A stretch of DNA of 64,000 nt from Micropruina sp. (GCA_016716635.1 JADJVZ010000013.1:558001-622000); one strand, 5' to 3'; positions 39,509 to 51,131 are shown, counted from the first letter of the stretch. The notes: generated by a model not told the origin, from the letters alone. Program-made: numbers and translations.

Positions 39509-39814
39509 ATGGGCCCTAAGCTTGAAGTATGCGTCGAAGCAATTAGGAGAGAGGCGGTGGTCTGGGATCAGCAGGCGCATATTCCTCGCCGTGTGGCGGA
39601 GGCGGCAGACGGCCTGAGGCTGAATGTTGCTGAGGCTCTCCTCTTTGTTCTCGTTGTCAACGCCAACAACGAAGTGTGTGATTTTGTGAAAGCGCGCTGC
39701 GTTAGAGCAGATCAGAATGTTATGGCTAATATTTCCGTCGCCTTGCGGAGGAACGCTGATTCTTATGAGCGGCACGAACACCAGCTTACTGAACATGTCG
39801 AAAAGGCGTATTGA
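39509..39814 (+). CDS. Small EspC/WXG-like protein
   Basis: The 101-aa protein is helical without a signal peptide, like ESX-associated DUF2580/WXG100 substrates: VWDQQAHIPRRVAEAADGLR and a C-terminal helix ending ALRRNADSYERHEHQ. It may be exported by a type VII system as a partner of the next protein. GAGG 7 nt before ATG 39509 supports the start; the frame extends to TTG 39503. No WXG motif is present, so this assignment is tentative. The DNA here is poorer in GC than the surroundings. Confidence 0.5.
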   Translation: MGPKLEVCVEAIRREAVVWDQQAHIPRRVAEAADGLRLNVAEALLFVLVVNANNEVCDFVKARCVRADQNVMANISVALRRNADSYERHEHQLTEHVEKAY

Positions 39815-39823
39815 GGAACAAGG

Positions 39824-40552
39824 ATGACTGAATTCAATACAGCAACCTACGAGGCCGTGACCCAGGAAATTCGGGTTGGCGTTGTGCAGATGGGGGTCAA
39901 GTGCGACGAATTGATCACCGCGACAAACAGGACCCTCTCCATGCCGCTGCTCCCAGGATGGTTGGCCGATGCGTTGACATGGTGCGTTGACCGCATCGTT
40001 GAAGCCACCAAGTGGATGGTCGATAAGGTGGGGGCGCTGCTCATGAACGCAGTGGCGCCAATACAGCTTGCGGCAAAGTCGTTTCTTTGGGTGCCCGATG
40101 TTCAAAAGCCAATGACTGAATTGGCTGCGAATATCGCGCCAAGCCAACTCATCTCCGAAGAATACTGGGAGGGGCTAGCGTACCGAGCTTATTTGAAGGC
40201 CGTGGACGACCAGCCGGGCGCCGCGACGGCTATTGCGTCAATAGGAGGAGGTATGGCTACACAGCTACTAATCTGTGCCGCGGCCGGACTTCTTGCTTAT
40301 GTTGGCATGGGAGTCCTCATCGTTCAATTTATCGCAACGCTGATTGCTTCGGCGGCAGGTGTGGCCAGCGTCGTATTCAGTTGGGCGGGGATTGCCGCCG
40401 CGGCAGCCGATACATTCTTAACAGCTGCGGCGGCTGCGGCTATTATTGGTGGCCTTGTTGCTATCCTTACGGCAACGGGCGAAGCGATGCTGGCGATGAG
40501 GTCAAGCATGGCCAACTTTCCCGGAGCTGACTGGCCGGATGGGACAAAGTAG
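39824..40552 (+). CDS. W-x-G-containing protein with hydrophobic C-terminal domain
   Basis: The 242-aa product has two long helices followed by a W-E-G turn at about 115-117 (EEYWEGLAYRAY), as in WXG/LXG-type proteins, and then an extended run of Ala/Gly-rich hydrophobic segments (about residues 140-230) that could insert into membranes. It could be a type VII-secreted pore-like effector or a membrane scaffold. No immunity gene or secretion ATPase is recognised here. It starts 9 bp after the EspC-like gene. Confidence 0.5.
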   Translation: MTEFNTATYEAVTQEIRVGVVQMGVKCDELITATNRTLSMPLLPGWLADALTWCVDRIVEATKWMVDKVGALLMNAVAPIQLAAKSFLWVPDVQKPMTELAANIAPSQLISEEYWEGLAYRAYLKAVDDQPGAATAIASIGGGMATQLLICAAAGLLAYVGMGVLIVQFIATLIASAAGVASVVFSWAGIAAAAADTFLTAAAAAAIIGGLVAILTATGEAMLAMRSSMANFPGADWPDGTK

Positions 40553-40561
40553 GCTGCGGAT

Positions 40562-40853
40562 ATGACCTGGTTCCAAGTGGGCTGGTTGCTGTTCTTAGCT
40601 GTCATTGTGGTGGGGGGCCAGCCTCTGGAATCTTTTCCGCGGGCTGCGGCGAATAGCGGTCGAATCGAAGCAGTTTGAGGCATCCTTCGGAGGCTCCGTG
40701 GACCGGATGCTGGCAGATGCGGTGATTGATCGAGATGAAGTTCGACGCCTGCGCTCTGTCGGAAGCTCGGGCGCTGCGGGTGCTGCGCGATATGTGCGTA
40801 AGACGTTGGGTGTGCCCTTCGGTCCCGCGCTTGAGTTCGCGCGACGGGTTTAG
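40562..40853 (+). pseudogene. Small membrane protein, frame broken in a G6 run
   Basis: From ATG 40562 the frame reads MTWFQVGWLLFLAVIVVGG and then stops early. Removing one G from G6 at 40612-40617 continues through ASLWNLFRGLRRIAVESKQ to a basic C-terminal domain (LADAVIDRDEVRRLRSVGSS) ending at 40853, a 96-residue single-helix protein. It lies 9 bp after the W-x-G gene and could be its membrane partner or immunity protein (inference). Either an indel error or a disabled gene. Confidence 0.55.
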
Positions 40854-40881
40854 GCCACGTCACCAGTCCTCTCGATAGGCT

Positions 40882-42396
40882 GTGCGGGTGACTTCAGCAG
40901 AGCTTTCCGAGCCGTCCGTCTCCGAGCAGATGCAGGTGCGCCTTGATAAGCGCGCCCGGCTGTTAGCCGCAGGTGACCAGGCTTACCCGGTCGAGGTGCC
41001 GCGGTCGCATTCGCTGGCGCAGGTGCGGGCCGGGTGGCCGAACCTGGAGCCGGGCCAAGAGACCGACGACATCGTGAGCGTCACCGGACGCGTGATCTTC
41101 GTCCGCAACACCGGCAAGCTCTGCTTCGCCACGCTGCAGGATCAGTTCACCATCGACACCGACGGCGAGCGACTGCAGGTCATGTTGAGCCTGGCCGAGG
41201 TCGGCGAGGAGTCATTAGACGCCTGGAAGTCCACTGTCGACCTGGGCGACTTCGTCAGCGTCACCGGACGGGTCATCGCCTCCAAGCGCGGGGAGCTGTC
41301 GATCCTGGCTACTGAATGGACGCTCGCCTCCAAGGCCCTGCGTCCGCTCCCGACGTTGCACAAGGAACTCTCCGAGGAGTCCCGGGTCCGGCAGCGCTAT
41401 GCCGACCTGGTCGTCCGGCCCGAGGCGCGCGACATGATGCGCAAGCGCTCGGCGATCACGCGAGCCGTCCGCGAACAGCTGCACGCCGAGGGTTACCTCG
41501 AGATCGAGACGCCGGTGCTGCAGCTCGTCCACGGTGGGGCGGCCGCCCGTCCTTTCCGGACGCACCTCAACGCCTTCGACATCGACATGACCTTGCGCAT
41601 CGCGCTGGAGCTCTACCTCAAGCGCGCCATGGTCGGCGGCGCCGATCGGGCGTTCGAGATCGGACGGATCTTCCGCAACGAGGGCATCGATTCGAGCCAC
41701 AGCGCCGAGTTCACGATGCTGGAGGCCTACCAGTCGTGGGGCGACCAGTGGACCATCGCCGCCATGACCCGCCGCCTCGTGCTCGCGGCAGCAGACGCCG
41801 TCGGCACCCGCGTGTACGACAGCCCCCGCGGCGAGATCAACCTGGACGGCGAATGGCCCTGGCTGTCGGTGTACGACGCCGCTGCGGAGGCGGTGGGCGA
41901 CACCATCACCCCTGACACCCCCCTGGAGGTGCTACGCCACCACTTGGATTCCCGCGGCATCGCCTACGATCCCAAGCTGTCCGAGGGCAAGCTCGTCATG
42001 GAGCTGTTCGCCGAACTCGTCGAGCCGACGCTGGTCCAACCGACGTTCGTGTGTGACTTCCCGGCGATCGCCCAGCCGCTCGCGCGGCCGCATCGCGATG
42101 ATCCGCGCAAGGTCGAGGCTTGGGATCTGATCATCGGTGGCGTCGAGCGCGGCACGGGCTTCAGCGAGCTCATCGATCCGGTGATTCAGCGTCAGCGGCT
42201 CGTGGAGCAGTCCTTGAAGGCGGCCGCTGGTGACGCAGAGGCGATGCAGCTCGACGAGGACTTCCTCAACGCGCTCGAGTTCGGCGCCCCGCCCATGGGC
42301 GGCATGGGCATGGGCATGGACCGTCTGGTGATGCTGCTGACCGGTGCCGGCATCCGCGAGACCATCCTGTTCCCGCTTCTGCGCCCCCAGGGCTGA
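40882..42396 (+). CDS. lysS: Lysyl-tRNA synthetase, class II
   Basis: The 504-aa enzyme has an N-terminal OB-fold (VTGRVIFVRNTGKLCFATLQ) and the class II catalytic core with motif 2 (RIFRNEGIDSSHSAEFTML) and motif 3 (MGMGMDRLVMLLTG). It charges tRNA-Lys with lysine. GTG 40882 or GTG 40888 can start it. Confidence 0.96.
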   Translation: MRVTSAELSEPSVSEQMQVRLDKRARLLAAGDQAYPVEVPRSHSLAQVRAGWPNLEPGQETDDIVSVTGRVIFVRNTGKLCFATLQDQFTIDTDGERLQVMLSLAEVGEESLDAWKSTVDLGDFVSVTGRVIASKRGELSILATEWTLASKALRPLPTLHKELSEESRVRQRYADLVVRPEARDMMRKRSAITRAVREQLHAEGYLEIETPVLQLVHGGAAARPFRTHLNAFDIDMTLRIALELYLKRAMVGGADRAFEIGRIFRNEGIDSSHSAEFTMLEAYQSWGDQWTIAAMTRRLVLAAADAVGTRVYDSPRGEINLDGEWPWLSVYDAAAEAVGDTITPDTPLEVLRHHLDSRGIAYDPKLSEGKLVMELFAELVEPTLVQPTFVCDFPAIAQPLARPHRDDPRKVEAWDLIIGGVERGTGFSELIDPVIQRQRLVEQSLKAAAGDAEAMQLDEDFLNALEFGAPPMGGMGMGMDRLVMLLTGAGIRETILFPLLRPQG

Positions 42397-42417
42397 GGCG
42401 GCGCCAACCGGGGAGGA

Positions 42418-42708
42418 CTACTTCCAGAGGGTGGAGACCGCAAAGGCGGCCGCCATCAGGCCCATGCCGATGCCGATGTTCCATCCGCCGAGGGTGGACA
42501 TGAACGGGATCATGTAGCCCGCGACGTAGTAGACGACCAGCCAGGAGACACCCAGGAGCCCCAGGGTGATGAAGGTCAGGGGCACCCAACGGCGGCTGCC
42601 CGGCGCCACGACGTGACGTTGAAGGTCGGCCTTGTGCTCGGCATCAGAAGCGCGCTTGGCTAGCTTCTTCTTCTCCGCAGCCTCTTTGCGGACTTTGGAT
42701 TCGGGCAC
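42418..42708 (-). CDS. crgA: Cell-division inhibitor/regulator CrgA
   Basis: The 96-aa protein has the CrgA layout: basic N-terminus (MPESKVRKEAAEKKK), two membrane helices and the family C-terminal motif (WNIGIGMGLMAAAFAVSTLW). CrgA helps assemble the divisome with FtsZ/FtsQ in actinobacteria. GTG 42708 is chosen because AGGAG lies 8 nt upstream; a GTG at 42717 overlaps that site. Confidence 0.92.
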   Translation of the reverse strand: MPESKVRKEAAEKKKLAKRASDAEHKADLQRHVVAPGSRRWVPLTFITLGLLGVSWLVVYYVAGYMIPFMSTLGGWNIGIGMGLMAAAFAVSTLWK

Positions 42709-42829
42709 TGCAGTCACTCCTGATCGACGACGGATCCAGGGTAAGCCACCGGTCGGACCGGCGTCACTTCGGGCGGCGCCGTGGGACCCACTCGGCCGGG
42801 GAGATCGGCCCAGCTTGTACCCTGGACGG

Positions 42830-43594
42830 GTGAGCACCCCGACCGCGCGAGTGCGGCGGAATCTGACCCGAGCCGCCGCTGGACGGCGTCGCCTGCCACG
42901 CACGAAGCGCGTGGCGACGATCGCGGTGTGCGTGCTCGCCGGCTTCATGATCGCCGCCAGCGCGGTGACCTCGCGCGGCACGGATCTTCGTTCCAATCGC
43001 AACACCGACCTGATCCAACTGGTCGAACAGCGGGCTCAGCGCAACCGGGTACTGCAAAGTTCCCTCACCGACCTTCGTGCGGATGTGGATGCGTTGAGCA
43101 AGGCGGGCACCCCGGCGCTTCCGCAGCAGCAGCTCGAGGTGGCGGCGGCGCTCGCGGGCTTCACCGCGGTGGCCGGTCCGGCCGTCAGTGTCACCCTCAC
43201 CGATGCGCCGTTGACCGTCCGTCCGGTGGGCGTGGACGAAGACCTGCTGGTCGTCCACCAGCAAGACATCCAAGCCATGATGAACGCCCTGTGGTCCTCT
43301 GGCGCTGAAGCCATGACCCTGCAGGGCCAGCGGGTGTCGGCCCGCACCGGCGTGAAGTGCGTCGGCAATACCGTGGTGATCCAGGGCGTGCCCTACGCGC
43401 CGCCGTACGTGATCGTGGCGATTGGTGACCAGAAACGCATGACGGCGGGATTGGCCGCCTCGGACTACGTCCGCATTTACAAGCAATACGTCGACCGCTA
43501 CAAGCTTGGCTACGCGCAGCGGGTCATCGACGATGTGACCCTGCCGGGCTATACCGGCACCGTCGAGCTGACCAGCGCCACCGTGAACCGGTGA
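42830..43594 (+). CDS. DUF881 membrane protein
   Basis: The 254-aa protein has one N-terminal membrane helix (VATIAVCVLAGFMIAASAV), a coiled-coil-like segment (NRVLQSSLTDLRADVDALSK) and the DUF881 domain (VLLTLTDAP-type strand, DLLVVHQQDIQAMMNALWSS, IQGVPYAPPYVI). DUF881 proteins are conserved beside crgA and pabA/pknB in actinobacteria; function is unknown, possibly division. GTG 42830. Confidence 0.88.
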   Translation: MSTPTARVRRNLTRAAAGRRRLPRTKRVATIAVCVLAGFMIAASAVTSRGTDLRSNRNTDLIQLVEQRAQRNRVLQSSLTDLRADVDALSKAGTPALPQQQLEVAAALAGFTAVAGPAVSVTLTDAPLTVRPVGVDEDLLVVHQQDIQAMMNALWSSGAEAMTLQGQRVSARTGVKCVGNTVVIQGVPYAPPYVIVAIGDQKRMTAGLAASDYVRIYKQYVDRYKLGYAQRVIDDVTLPGYTGTVELTSATVNR

Positions 43595-43609
43595 CGTTCG
43601 GGTGGACGC

Positions 43610-44242
43610 CTAACGCGCCGTCATGAGGGGCGCCAGGCCGGACGCCCGCGACACCGCCTCGCCGTCGCCACAGGCTGCCAGCCAATTCGCGAGCATTTGA
43701 TACCCGCCCTCGGTCAACACCGATTCGGGGTGGAACTGGACGGACTCGACCGCCAGCTCGCGATGCCGGACGGCCATGATGACCCCGGAGTCGGTCCAGG
43801 CGCTCACCTCGAGAACTTCAGGGACGGTCTCCGGATCCAGCGCCAGCGAGTGGTAGCGGGTGGCCGTGAACGGGTTCGGGAGACCCTCGAAGACGCCGCG
43901 GCCGTCGTGATGGACCACTGACGTCTTGCCGTGCAGCAACTCGGGCGCGCGTCCGACCACGCCGCCATAGGCCACCGCCATCGACTGCAGGCCGAGGCAC
44001 ACGCCGAACAGCGGCAGACGCCCACCGAAGTCCTTCACGAGGTCAATGCACACCCCGGCCGCCTCGGGAGTACCGGGACCCGGTGACAGCAGGACGCCAT
44101 CGAAACCGTCCGCCCATGAGGCGTCGCCGAATCGCGGATCGTCGTTGCGCCACACCTCGACCTCGGCGCCGATCTGCGCGAGGTATTGGACGAGGTTGTA
44201 AACGAAGCTGTCGTAGTTGTCGACGACAAGGATCCGGGCCAT
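43610..44242 (-). CDS. pabA: Glutamine amidotransferase (anthranilate/aminodeoxychorismate synthase component II)
   Basis: The 210-aa class I amidotransferase has the catalytic triad: Cys in LFGVCLGLQSMA, His and Glu in SVQFHPESVLTEGG, with the oxyanion loop LLSPGPGTPE. It hydrolyses glutamine to feed ammonia to TrpE or PabB, neither seen in this window. In this genomic setting (next to pknB, crgA) it is usually annotated trpG/pabA. ATG 44242. Confidence 0.92.
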   Translation of the reverse strand: MARILVVDNYDSFVYNLVQYLAQIGAEVEVWRNDDPRFGDASWADGFDGVLLSPGPGTPEAAGVCIDLVKDFGGRLPLFGVCLGLQSMAVAYGGVVGRAPELLHGKTSVVHHDGRGVFEGLPNPFTATRYHSLALDPETVPEVLEVSAWTDSGVIMAVRHRELAVESVQFHPESVLTEGGYQMLANWLAACGDGEAVSRASGLAPLMTAR

Positions 44243-44286
44243 AAAGGTGCCTTGGGTTAGGTCGAACGGGGGCGTCCGAGCGGGAT

Positions 44287-46095
<1,809 letters not shown>

Positions 46096-46122
46096 TCGAA
46101 GGTGTCCTTCCGTACCTGTGCA

Positions 46123-47546
46123 TCATCTCAATGCCTGGATGATGGCGCGAGCCATGGGGGCCGCGATGCGTCCCCGGCAATATCTGTGGCGTCGATCTGC
46201 GCGTCTTGGACGAACACGGCAACCGCGACGGAGGGGTCGTCCGCCCAGCACACGAACCAGGCGTAGGGGTTGCGCGAGGCGTCCGTGCGGGCGGTACCGG
46301 TCTTACCGCCGATGACAACCCCGGGGATCTGGGCCCGGGTGCCGGTGCCGTTTTCGACGACGCCGATCATCATCTGCTGCAGCAGTTTGGCGTTGCTGGC
46401 CGACATCGCCTGGGAGGCGACCTTCGGCGTGGTGGAGGAGATGACACTGAGGTCGGGGGCCCGAACGTCCGTCACGAGGTAGGGCGTCATGACCGCCCCG
46501 TCGTTGGCGATCCCCGCAGCGACCATGGCCATCTGCAGGGGCGTGGCGGCGACCTCAAACTCACCGATGGCGCTCTGGGCGGTCTGGGGGACGTCGAGGG
46601 TGGCCGGGAACACCGAGGCCGCCGAGTTGCCGATTTCGGGCAAGAACTTCTGGCCGAACCCGAACTTCTGGGCCTGGGTGCGCAGGGCGTCCGCGCCGAG
46701 CTTCATACCCAGGTTGGCGAACGCGGGGTTACACGAGACAGCCAGCGCCTGGCTCAGGGGAATGGACGTGCCGCCGCAGTTCTGGTCGATGGTGACGGTC
46801 GTCCCGGGGACCTTGAGCGAGGTGGGGGCGTCCACGAGGGTCTCGGGACGGTATCCGGCCTCGAGTGCCGCGGCGCTGTCGATCAGCTTGAAGGTCGAGC
46901 CCGGCGCCCAGATCTCTTTGGCGGCCCTGTTGGACAGCGGCTTGGTCGGGTCGGCCAGCGCCGCCTCCCAGGCGGCCTTCGACGCGGTCAAGTCGTGGCT
47001 GGCCAGCGAGTTCGGGTCGTACGACGGGTTGCTGTACATGGCCAGCACGGCGCCGGTCTTGTAGTTGAGGACGACGGCTGCACCCTCGAGTTTTCCGAGT
47101 GCCTGAGCAGCGGCGGCTTGGGCGCGGGGGTCGAGCGTGGTTTCGACGGTGGCGCCCTTCGACTTCGCGCCGGTGGCCAGATCGATCATGTGCTGGAACC
47201 ACTGCGAGGAACTGCGTCCCGACAGCAGCGCGCTCTGCGACTGTTCCAGTGCCGAGGTGCCGTACAAGTAGGAGTAGTAACCGGTGGCCGCGGCGTACAG
47301 CGGACCCTGCGGGTAGCTGCGCTGGAACTGGAAGCGGTCTTGCACCGGGGCCGTCGTCGCGATCGGGGTGTTGCCTGCCAGGATCGGCCCGCGGTCCTGC
47401 GCGAATTGTGAGTCGGTGACCCGGCGGTTCTGCGGGTTGGCGTTCAAGCTGTCGGTGCGCACCACGTAGCTGACGGTGACGTTGGCCAGCAACGCGAAGA
47501 AGAGCAGCATCACGAACCCGGAGAGCTTGCGAATGGGTCCGTTCAT
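46123..47546 (-). CDS. pbpA: Class B penicillin-binding protein PbpA; last 18 codons out of frame as assembled
   Basis: The protein has a single N-terminal helix, the PBP dimer-like region and a transpeptidase domain with SxxK in WAPGSTFKLID, SxN in AVSCNPAF and KTGT in GGKTGTART. It cross-links peptidoglycan during elongation/division with RodA. As assembled, the frame stops at 46128 with ASRPPWLAPSSRH. Adding one C to the C4 at 46172-46175 restores IAGGRIAAPMARAIIQALR ending at 46123, the family's typical end. All catalytic motifs are intact; an assembly indel is more likely than inactivation. Confidence 0.95.
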
Positions 47547-49099
47547 CGATCGGCCCCCTTCGGTGGGTCAGGCAGGTGCGGCTCGGCGGGTGGCACGTCC
47601 AGGGCCTGGGTGGCCTCGGCGGCGAGCGCCTCGACGATGTCGTTGGAAGGTTCCAGTGTGACTGATGCGGGGGCCGGCGGCGAAACCGAGGCTGGCGGGG
47701 CGGGTGCCGGCTGGGCGTGGACCCGCGCGGCAGGCGTCGAGATAACCTGAGTCCGGTCGTCGGCCAACGACACGACCGGGGTCTCGCCAGGGGTCAGTTC
47801 CGGGCGCCGGACCTGATGACTGATGAGCAACATCAGGGCCAAGAGCAGGTAGTTGGCAACCAGGCTGGAGCCGCCCTGGGAGGCGAAAGGCGTCGTCAGG
47901 CCCGTGAGAGGCAGCAGGCGCGTGACGCCTCCGATGATGGTGAAGACTTGCAAGGCGAACACGAACGCCAAACCGGCCGCGAGCAGTTTGCCGAAGGGAT
48001 CCTTGGCGGCGATCGCCATTCGAAGGCCGCGCGCGACGATCAGGCCGTAGACCAACACGATGGCGAGCATCCCGGTCACGCCGAGTTCCTCCCCGAACGC
48101 GGCGAAGATCATGTCGCTCTTGGCTACCGGGATCAACCCCGGACGTCCCTGCCCCCAACCGGTTCCGATCAGGCCGCCCCAGGCCATGCCAAATTGGGCG
48201 ACGATGATTTGGTAGTTCTTGTCCCAATCGGCGAACGGGAACAGCCATGCGCTGACGCGCACCTTCACGTGGTCGAAGGCGAGGTAGGCCCCGTAGGCCC
48301 CGGCCAGGAACAAGATCGCGCCGAAGATGGGCCAACTCGGACGTTCGGTGGCCAGATACAGCATGGCCACGAAGAGCCCGAAGAACAGCATCGAGGTGCC
48401 CAGGTCCTTCTGGAACACCATGACGGCAATGCTGGCCAGCCACATGATCAGGATCGGCCCCAGGTCGCGGATGCGCGGCAGGTCGAAGCCCAGCACCCGC
48501 CTCCCCGCCAGGGCCAACACCTCGCGCTTGTCCACCAGGTACGAGGCAAAGGCGATCACCAAGAGGAGCTTGGCGAGTTCCGCCGGCTGGAAGTCGTAAG
48601 GGCCGATGTGGATCCAAATGCGGGCACCGTGACTCTCTTTACCAAGCCCGGGCACCATCGGGAGGAGCAGCACCACCATGCCAGCGAGGAACATCAGGTA
48701 CGGGAACCGCTTGAGAATGCGGTAGTCGCGCAGCACAAACGCCGTCACGGCGAAGCCCACCAGGGCGATGACCGTCCACACGAGTTGACGTTCGGCCGAT
48801 TGTTGGATCGGGTTGTTCATCTGATCCAGCCGGTGGATCATCGCGATACCCAGGCCATTCAGCAAGATCGCGCAGGGCAGCAGCAGCGGATCGGCATAGG
48901 GCCACCGCCACCGCACGATGAAGTGCGCCGCCAGCCCGATGCCCGTCCAGACGAGCGCCGCCGGGATCAGGAGGGCGGGCAGTTGGCCATGGAGGTTGAT
49001 CTCAGTGAGCAGGTAGCCCGCGAACGGCAGCGCCAGTGCAAACACGAGCATGGACAGCTCAACGCCCCGCCGTTTGCGGTAGACCACAACGTCCGACAT
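47543..49099 (-). CDS. rodA: Peptidoglycan polymerase of the FtsW/RodA (SEDS) family
   Basis: The 518-aa protein has ten or so membrane helices with SEDS hallmarks: FQPAELAKLLLVIAFASYL, GTGWGQGRPGLIPVAKSDMI and LTGLTTPFASQGGSSLVANY. It polymerises lipid II together with PbpA. The C-terminal about 100 residues form an Ala/Pro-rich cytoplasmic tail (QPAPAPPASVSPPAPA). The gene overlaps pbpA by 4 bp; start ATG 49099. Confidence 0.94.
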   Translation of the reverse strand: MSDVVVYRKRRGVELSMLVFALALPFAGYLLTEINLHGQLPALLIPAALVWTGIGLAAHFIVRWRWPYADPLLLPCAILLNGLGIAMIHRLDQMNNPIQQSAERQLVWTVIALVGFAVTAFVLRDYRILKRFPYLMFLAGMVVLLLPMVPGLGKESHGARIWIHIGPYDFQPAELAKLLLVIAFASYLVDKREVLALAGRRVLGFDLPRIRDLGPILIMWLASIAVMVFQKDLGTSMLFFGLFVAMLYLATERPSWPIFGAILFLAGAYGAYLAFDHVKVRVSAWLFPFADWDKNYQIIVAQFGMAWGGLIGTGWGQGRPGLIPVAKSDMIFAAFGEELGVTGMLAIVLVYGLIVARGLRMAIAAKDPFGKLLAAGLAFVFALQVFTIIGGVTRLLPLTGLTTPFASQGGSSLVANYLLLALMLLISHQVRRPELTPGETPVVSLADDRTQVISTPAARVHAQPAPAPPASVSPPAPASVTLEPSNDIVEALAAEATQALDVPPAEPHLPDPPKGADR

Positions 49100-49103
49100 G
49101 GGC

Positions 49104-50645
49104 TCAGCACTCCTCCGGAGCGGGGGCCGTGGACACTGACGGGGTAGGCGAAGCGACCGGCGACAGCGAGCTGGACGGAGTCACCTCCACCGACGGTGTG
49201 AGGATGGGCGACGTGCTGGGAGAGGCCGGGTCGGTGGGCGTCGGCGTGAATGTCGGTGTGGGGGTCTCCGTTGCCTTGGCCCGGGCGCTGCGCTGCGCGA
49301 TACACAGCGCCGACTTCTGCTTGAGTTCGGCGATCGTGTTCTGCGCCGTGGCAAGATCGGTCACCCGAATGGTCGCGCGCACACGTTCTTGCCACACCGG
49401 CTGCAGATCCGCCACCGCCGTGTCAGAGGTCGATGCCAGGTGCGAGAGGTTGAACGAACCGATCCGGTCCGGGATCCCCTGGTAGATCGCGACCATACCG
49501 TCGCTGGGCGCCACGTAGTACTGGCCCTGGACGTAACGCCACCACGCGGCCGCGCCCCCCGCGAGGACGAGGAGCGGGACGACGACGAACGCCAACGCCT
49601 TGACCCACGTGCTGCCGCGGCGCTGCCGCAGGGCGTAGCGGGTGGTTTCCGCGTCCGCCGGGGTGGGGGGCAGGGTAGGAGGTTCAGTGTCGAGGAGGGC
49701 TTGGTCTTCCAGCGGCGGGATCGTGACCGTCGCGGCTGCACCCACGATCTGCGGGGTGCCTTCGGGCTCGCCGTCGACGACGTCCGAGAGCGCGATGGTG
49801 ATGTTGTCCGATCCGCCGGCCGCGTGCGCCAGGGCGACGAGGCGCCGGACGGTCTCCTCGCGGTCGGCGATCGCCATAGCCGGCGCCAGTTCAGCGTCCG
49901 TCACCAGGCCACAGAGGCCGTCGGAGCACACCATCAACCGGTCGCCGACCCTCACGTCGGTGACCGACAGGTCGGGAACGTGGTGGGGCGAGCCGTTGAT
50001 GACCCGCAGGATCAACGAGCGATGGGGGTGCTGGAGGGCGTCGGCCTCGGAGATGCGACCCTCGTCGATGAGCGTCTGGATCCAGGAATGGTCCTTGGTC
50101 AGGCGGGTCAGTTCGCCATCGCGGTAGCGATACGCACGCGAGTCGCCGATGTTCACCACATGGAGCAGGTTGCGGGGCGCGTCGAAGGCGAAACCGCAGA
50201 CGGTCGTCCCCATGCCGTCCAAGCCCGGATCCTCAGCCACCAGGTCGGCGATGCGGTCACTGGCCCGCTCGATGGCATCTTCGAGGGCAAGCAGGATGGG
50301 GTCGTCCGGCAGGATCGATTCAGGTTCGACGGAGGTCGAGGCGGCTTCTTCTGCGTCCAACAGGGGGAGCGTCGCTTGGTCGACGAGCGTCTCCGGTTCG
50401 AGCGTGTCAGCGGGCCCGGGTTCCGGCAGGGTGGAGTCGTTCGCGGTGTCGAGGAGGCGGCGGATCTCTGGCTCGGTCTTGGACAGTTCCACCACGGCGA
50501 CGGCCGAGGCCAGGTCACCGGCGGCCGCGCCGCCCATGCCGTCGGCGACCATCATGAGGTTCGGAGAAACGTAGCCAGAATCTTGATTGTTCTTACGAAC
50601 GAGGCCGACCTCGCAGTAGACGGAGTAGCGCAGCGCGAGGGTCAC
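49104..50645 (-). CDS. pstP: PP2C-family serine/threonine phosphatase PstP
   Basis: The 513-aa protein has a PP2C domain (RKNNQDSGYVSPN, MMVADGMGGAAAGDLAS, INGSPHHVPDLSVTDVRVGD with DRLMVCSDGLCGLV, GGSDNITIAL) coordinating metal ions, then a membrane helix and a Ser/Thr/Pro-rich C-terminus. It reverses PknB phosphorylation. An acidic insert (EPETLVDQATLPLLDAEEAA) occupies the middle of the catalytic domain and is longer than usual. GTG 50645; it overlaps no gene but is 1 bp from fhaB. Confidence 0.94.
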   Translation of the reverse strand: MTLALRYSVYCEVGLVRKNNQDSGYVSPNLMMVADGMGGAAAGDLASAVAVVELSKTEPEIRRLLDTANDSTLPEPGPADTLEPETLVDQATLPLLDAEEAASTSVEPESILPDDPILLALEDAIERASDRIADLVAEDPGLDGMGTTVCGFAFDAPRNLLHVVNIGDSRAYRYRDGELTRLTKDHSWIQTLIDEGRISEADALQHPHRSLILRVINGSPHHVPDLSVTDVRVGDRLMVCSDGLCGLVTDAELAPAMAIADREETVRRLVALAHAAGGSDNITIALSDVVDGEPEGTPQIVGAAATVTIPPLEDQALLDTEPPTLPPTPADAETTRYALRQRRGSTWVKALAFVVVPLLVLAGGAAAWWRYVQGQYYVAPSDGMVAIYQGIPDRIGSFNLSHLASTSDTAVADLQPVWQERVRATIRVTDLATAQNTIAELKQKSALCIAQRSARAKATETPTPTFTPTPTDPASPSTSPILTPSVEVTPSSSLSPVASPTPSVSTAPAPEEC

Positions 50646-50646
50646 G

Positions 50647-51120
50647 TCACTTCTCCAGAATCATGAGCGTGCGTCCGATACGGAGTTCGTCCGCGAAGGT
50701 GAACGGAAGCGGGGCGCTGATCCGTTCGTTGTTCAGGTAGGTGCCGTTGGTGCTGCCCAGATCTTCGACGAGGTAGCCCTCCTCGGTGCGCACGATGCGG
50801 GCATGCCGCGTCGAGACGTAATCGTCGTCGAGGATCAGTCGGCAATCGGCCGAGCGTCCGATCATGAGCCCGTCGCCGAGTTCCATGACCAGCCCCTCCT
50901 GGCGCCCGTGGACGATCTTCAACACCCGAGGTGACTTACGCGAGGAACGACGCTGGCGGGGAGGCTTGGCCAGTCCCGCGGCCGGGGTCGCGGCAAGGTC
51001 GGCGGTGCTGACTTTGCGTCCAAACAAGTCGGTCCGGATGACGTTGGCCGCGAAAATAATGAAGAGCCACAAGAACGCGAGAAACGCGAGCTTGAGGGCC
51101 AACGCCATGAGGTCGCTCAT
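50647..51120 (-). CDS. fhaB: Membrane-anchored FHA-domain protein FhaB (FipA)
   Basis: The 157-aa protein has an N-terminal helix (LKLAFLAFLWLFIIFAANV) and a C-terminal FHA domain (GLMIGRSADCRLILDDDYVS, STRHARIV, DLGSTNGTYLNNE). FHA domains bind phosphothreonine; FhaB is the PknB-substrate scaffold of the division cluster. ATG 51120. Confidence 0.93.
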   Translation of the reverse strand: MSDLMALALKLAFLAFLWLFIIFAANVIRTDLFGRKVSTADLAATPAAGLAKPPRQRRSSRKSPRVLKIVHGRQEGLVMELGDGLMIGRSADCRLILDDDYVSTRHARIVRTEEGYLVEDLGSTNGTYLNNERISAPLPFTFADELRIGRTLMILEK

Positions 51121-51131
51121 CGATTGTCCGC

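Noticed and set aside
38828..40853. A complete type VII secretion locus
   Set aside because: Only WXG/EspC-like genes are seen; no EccB/C/D/E or MycP homologue is in the window.
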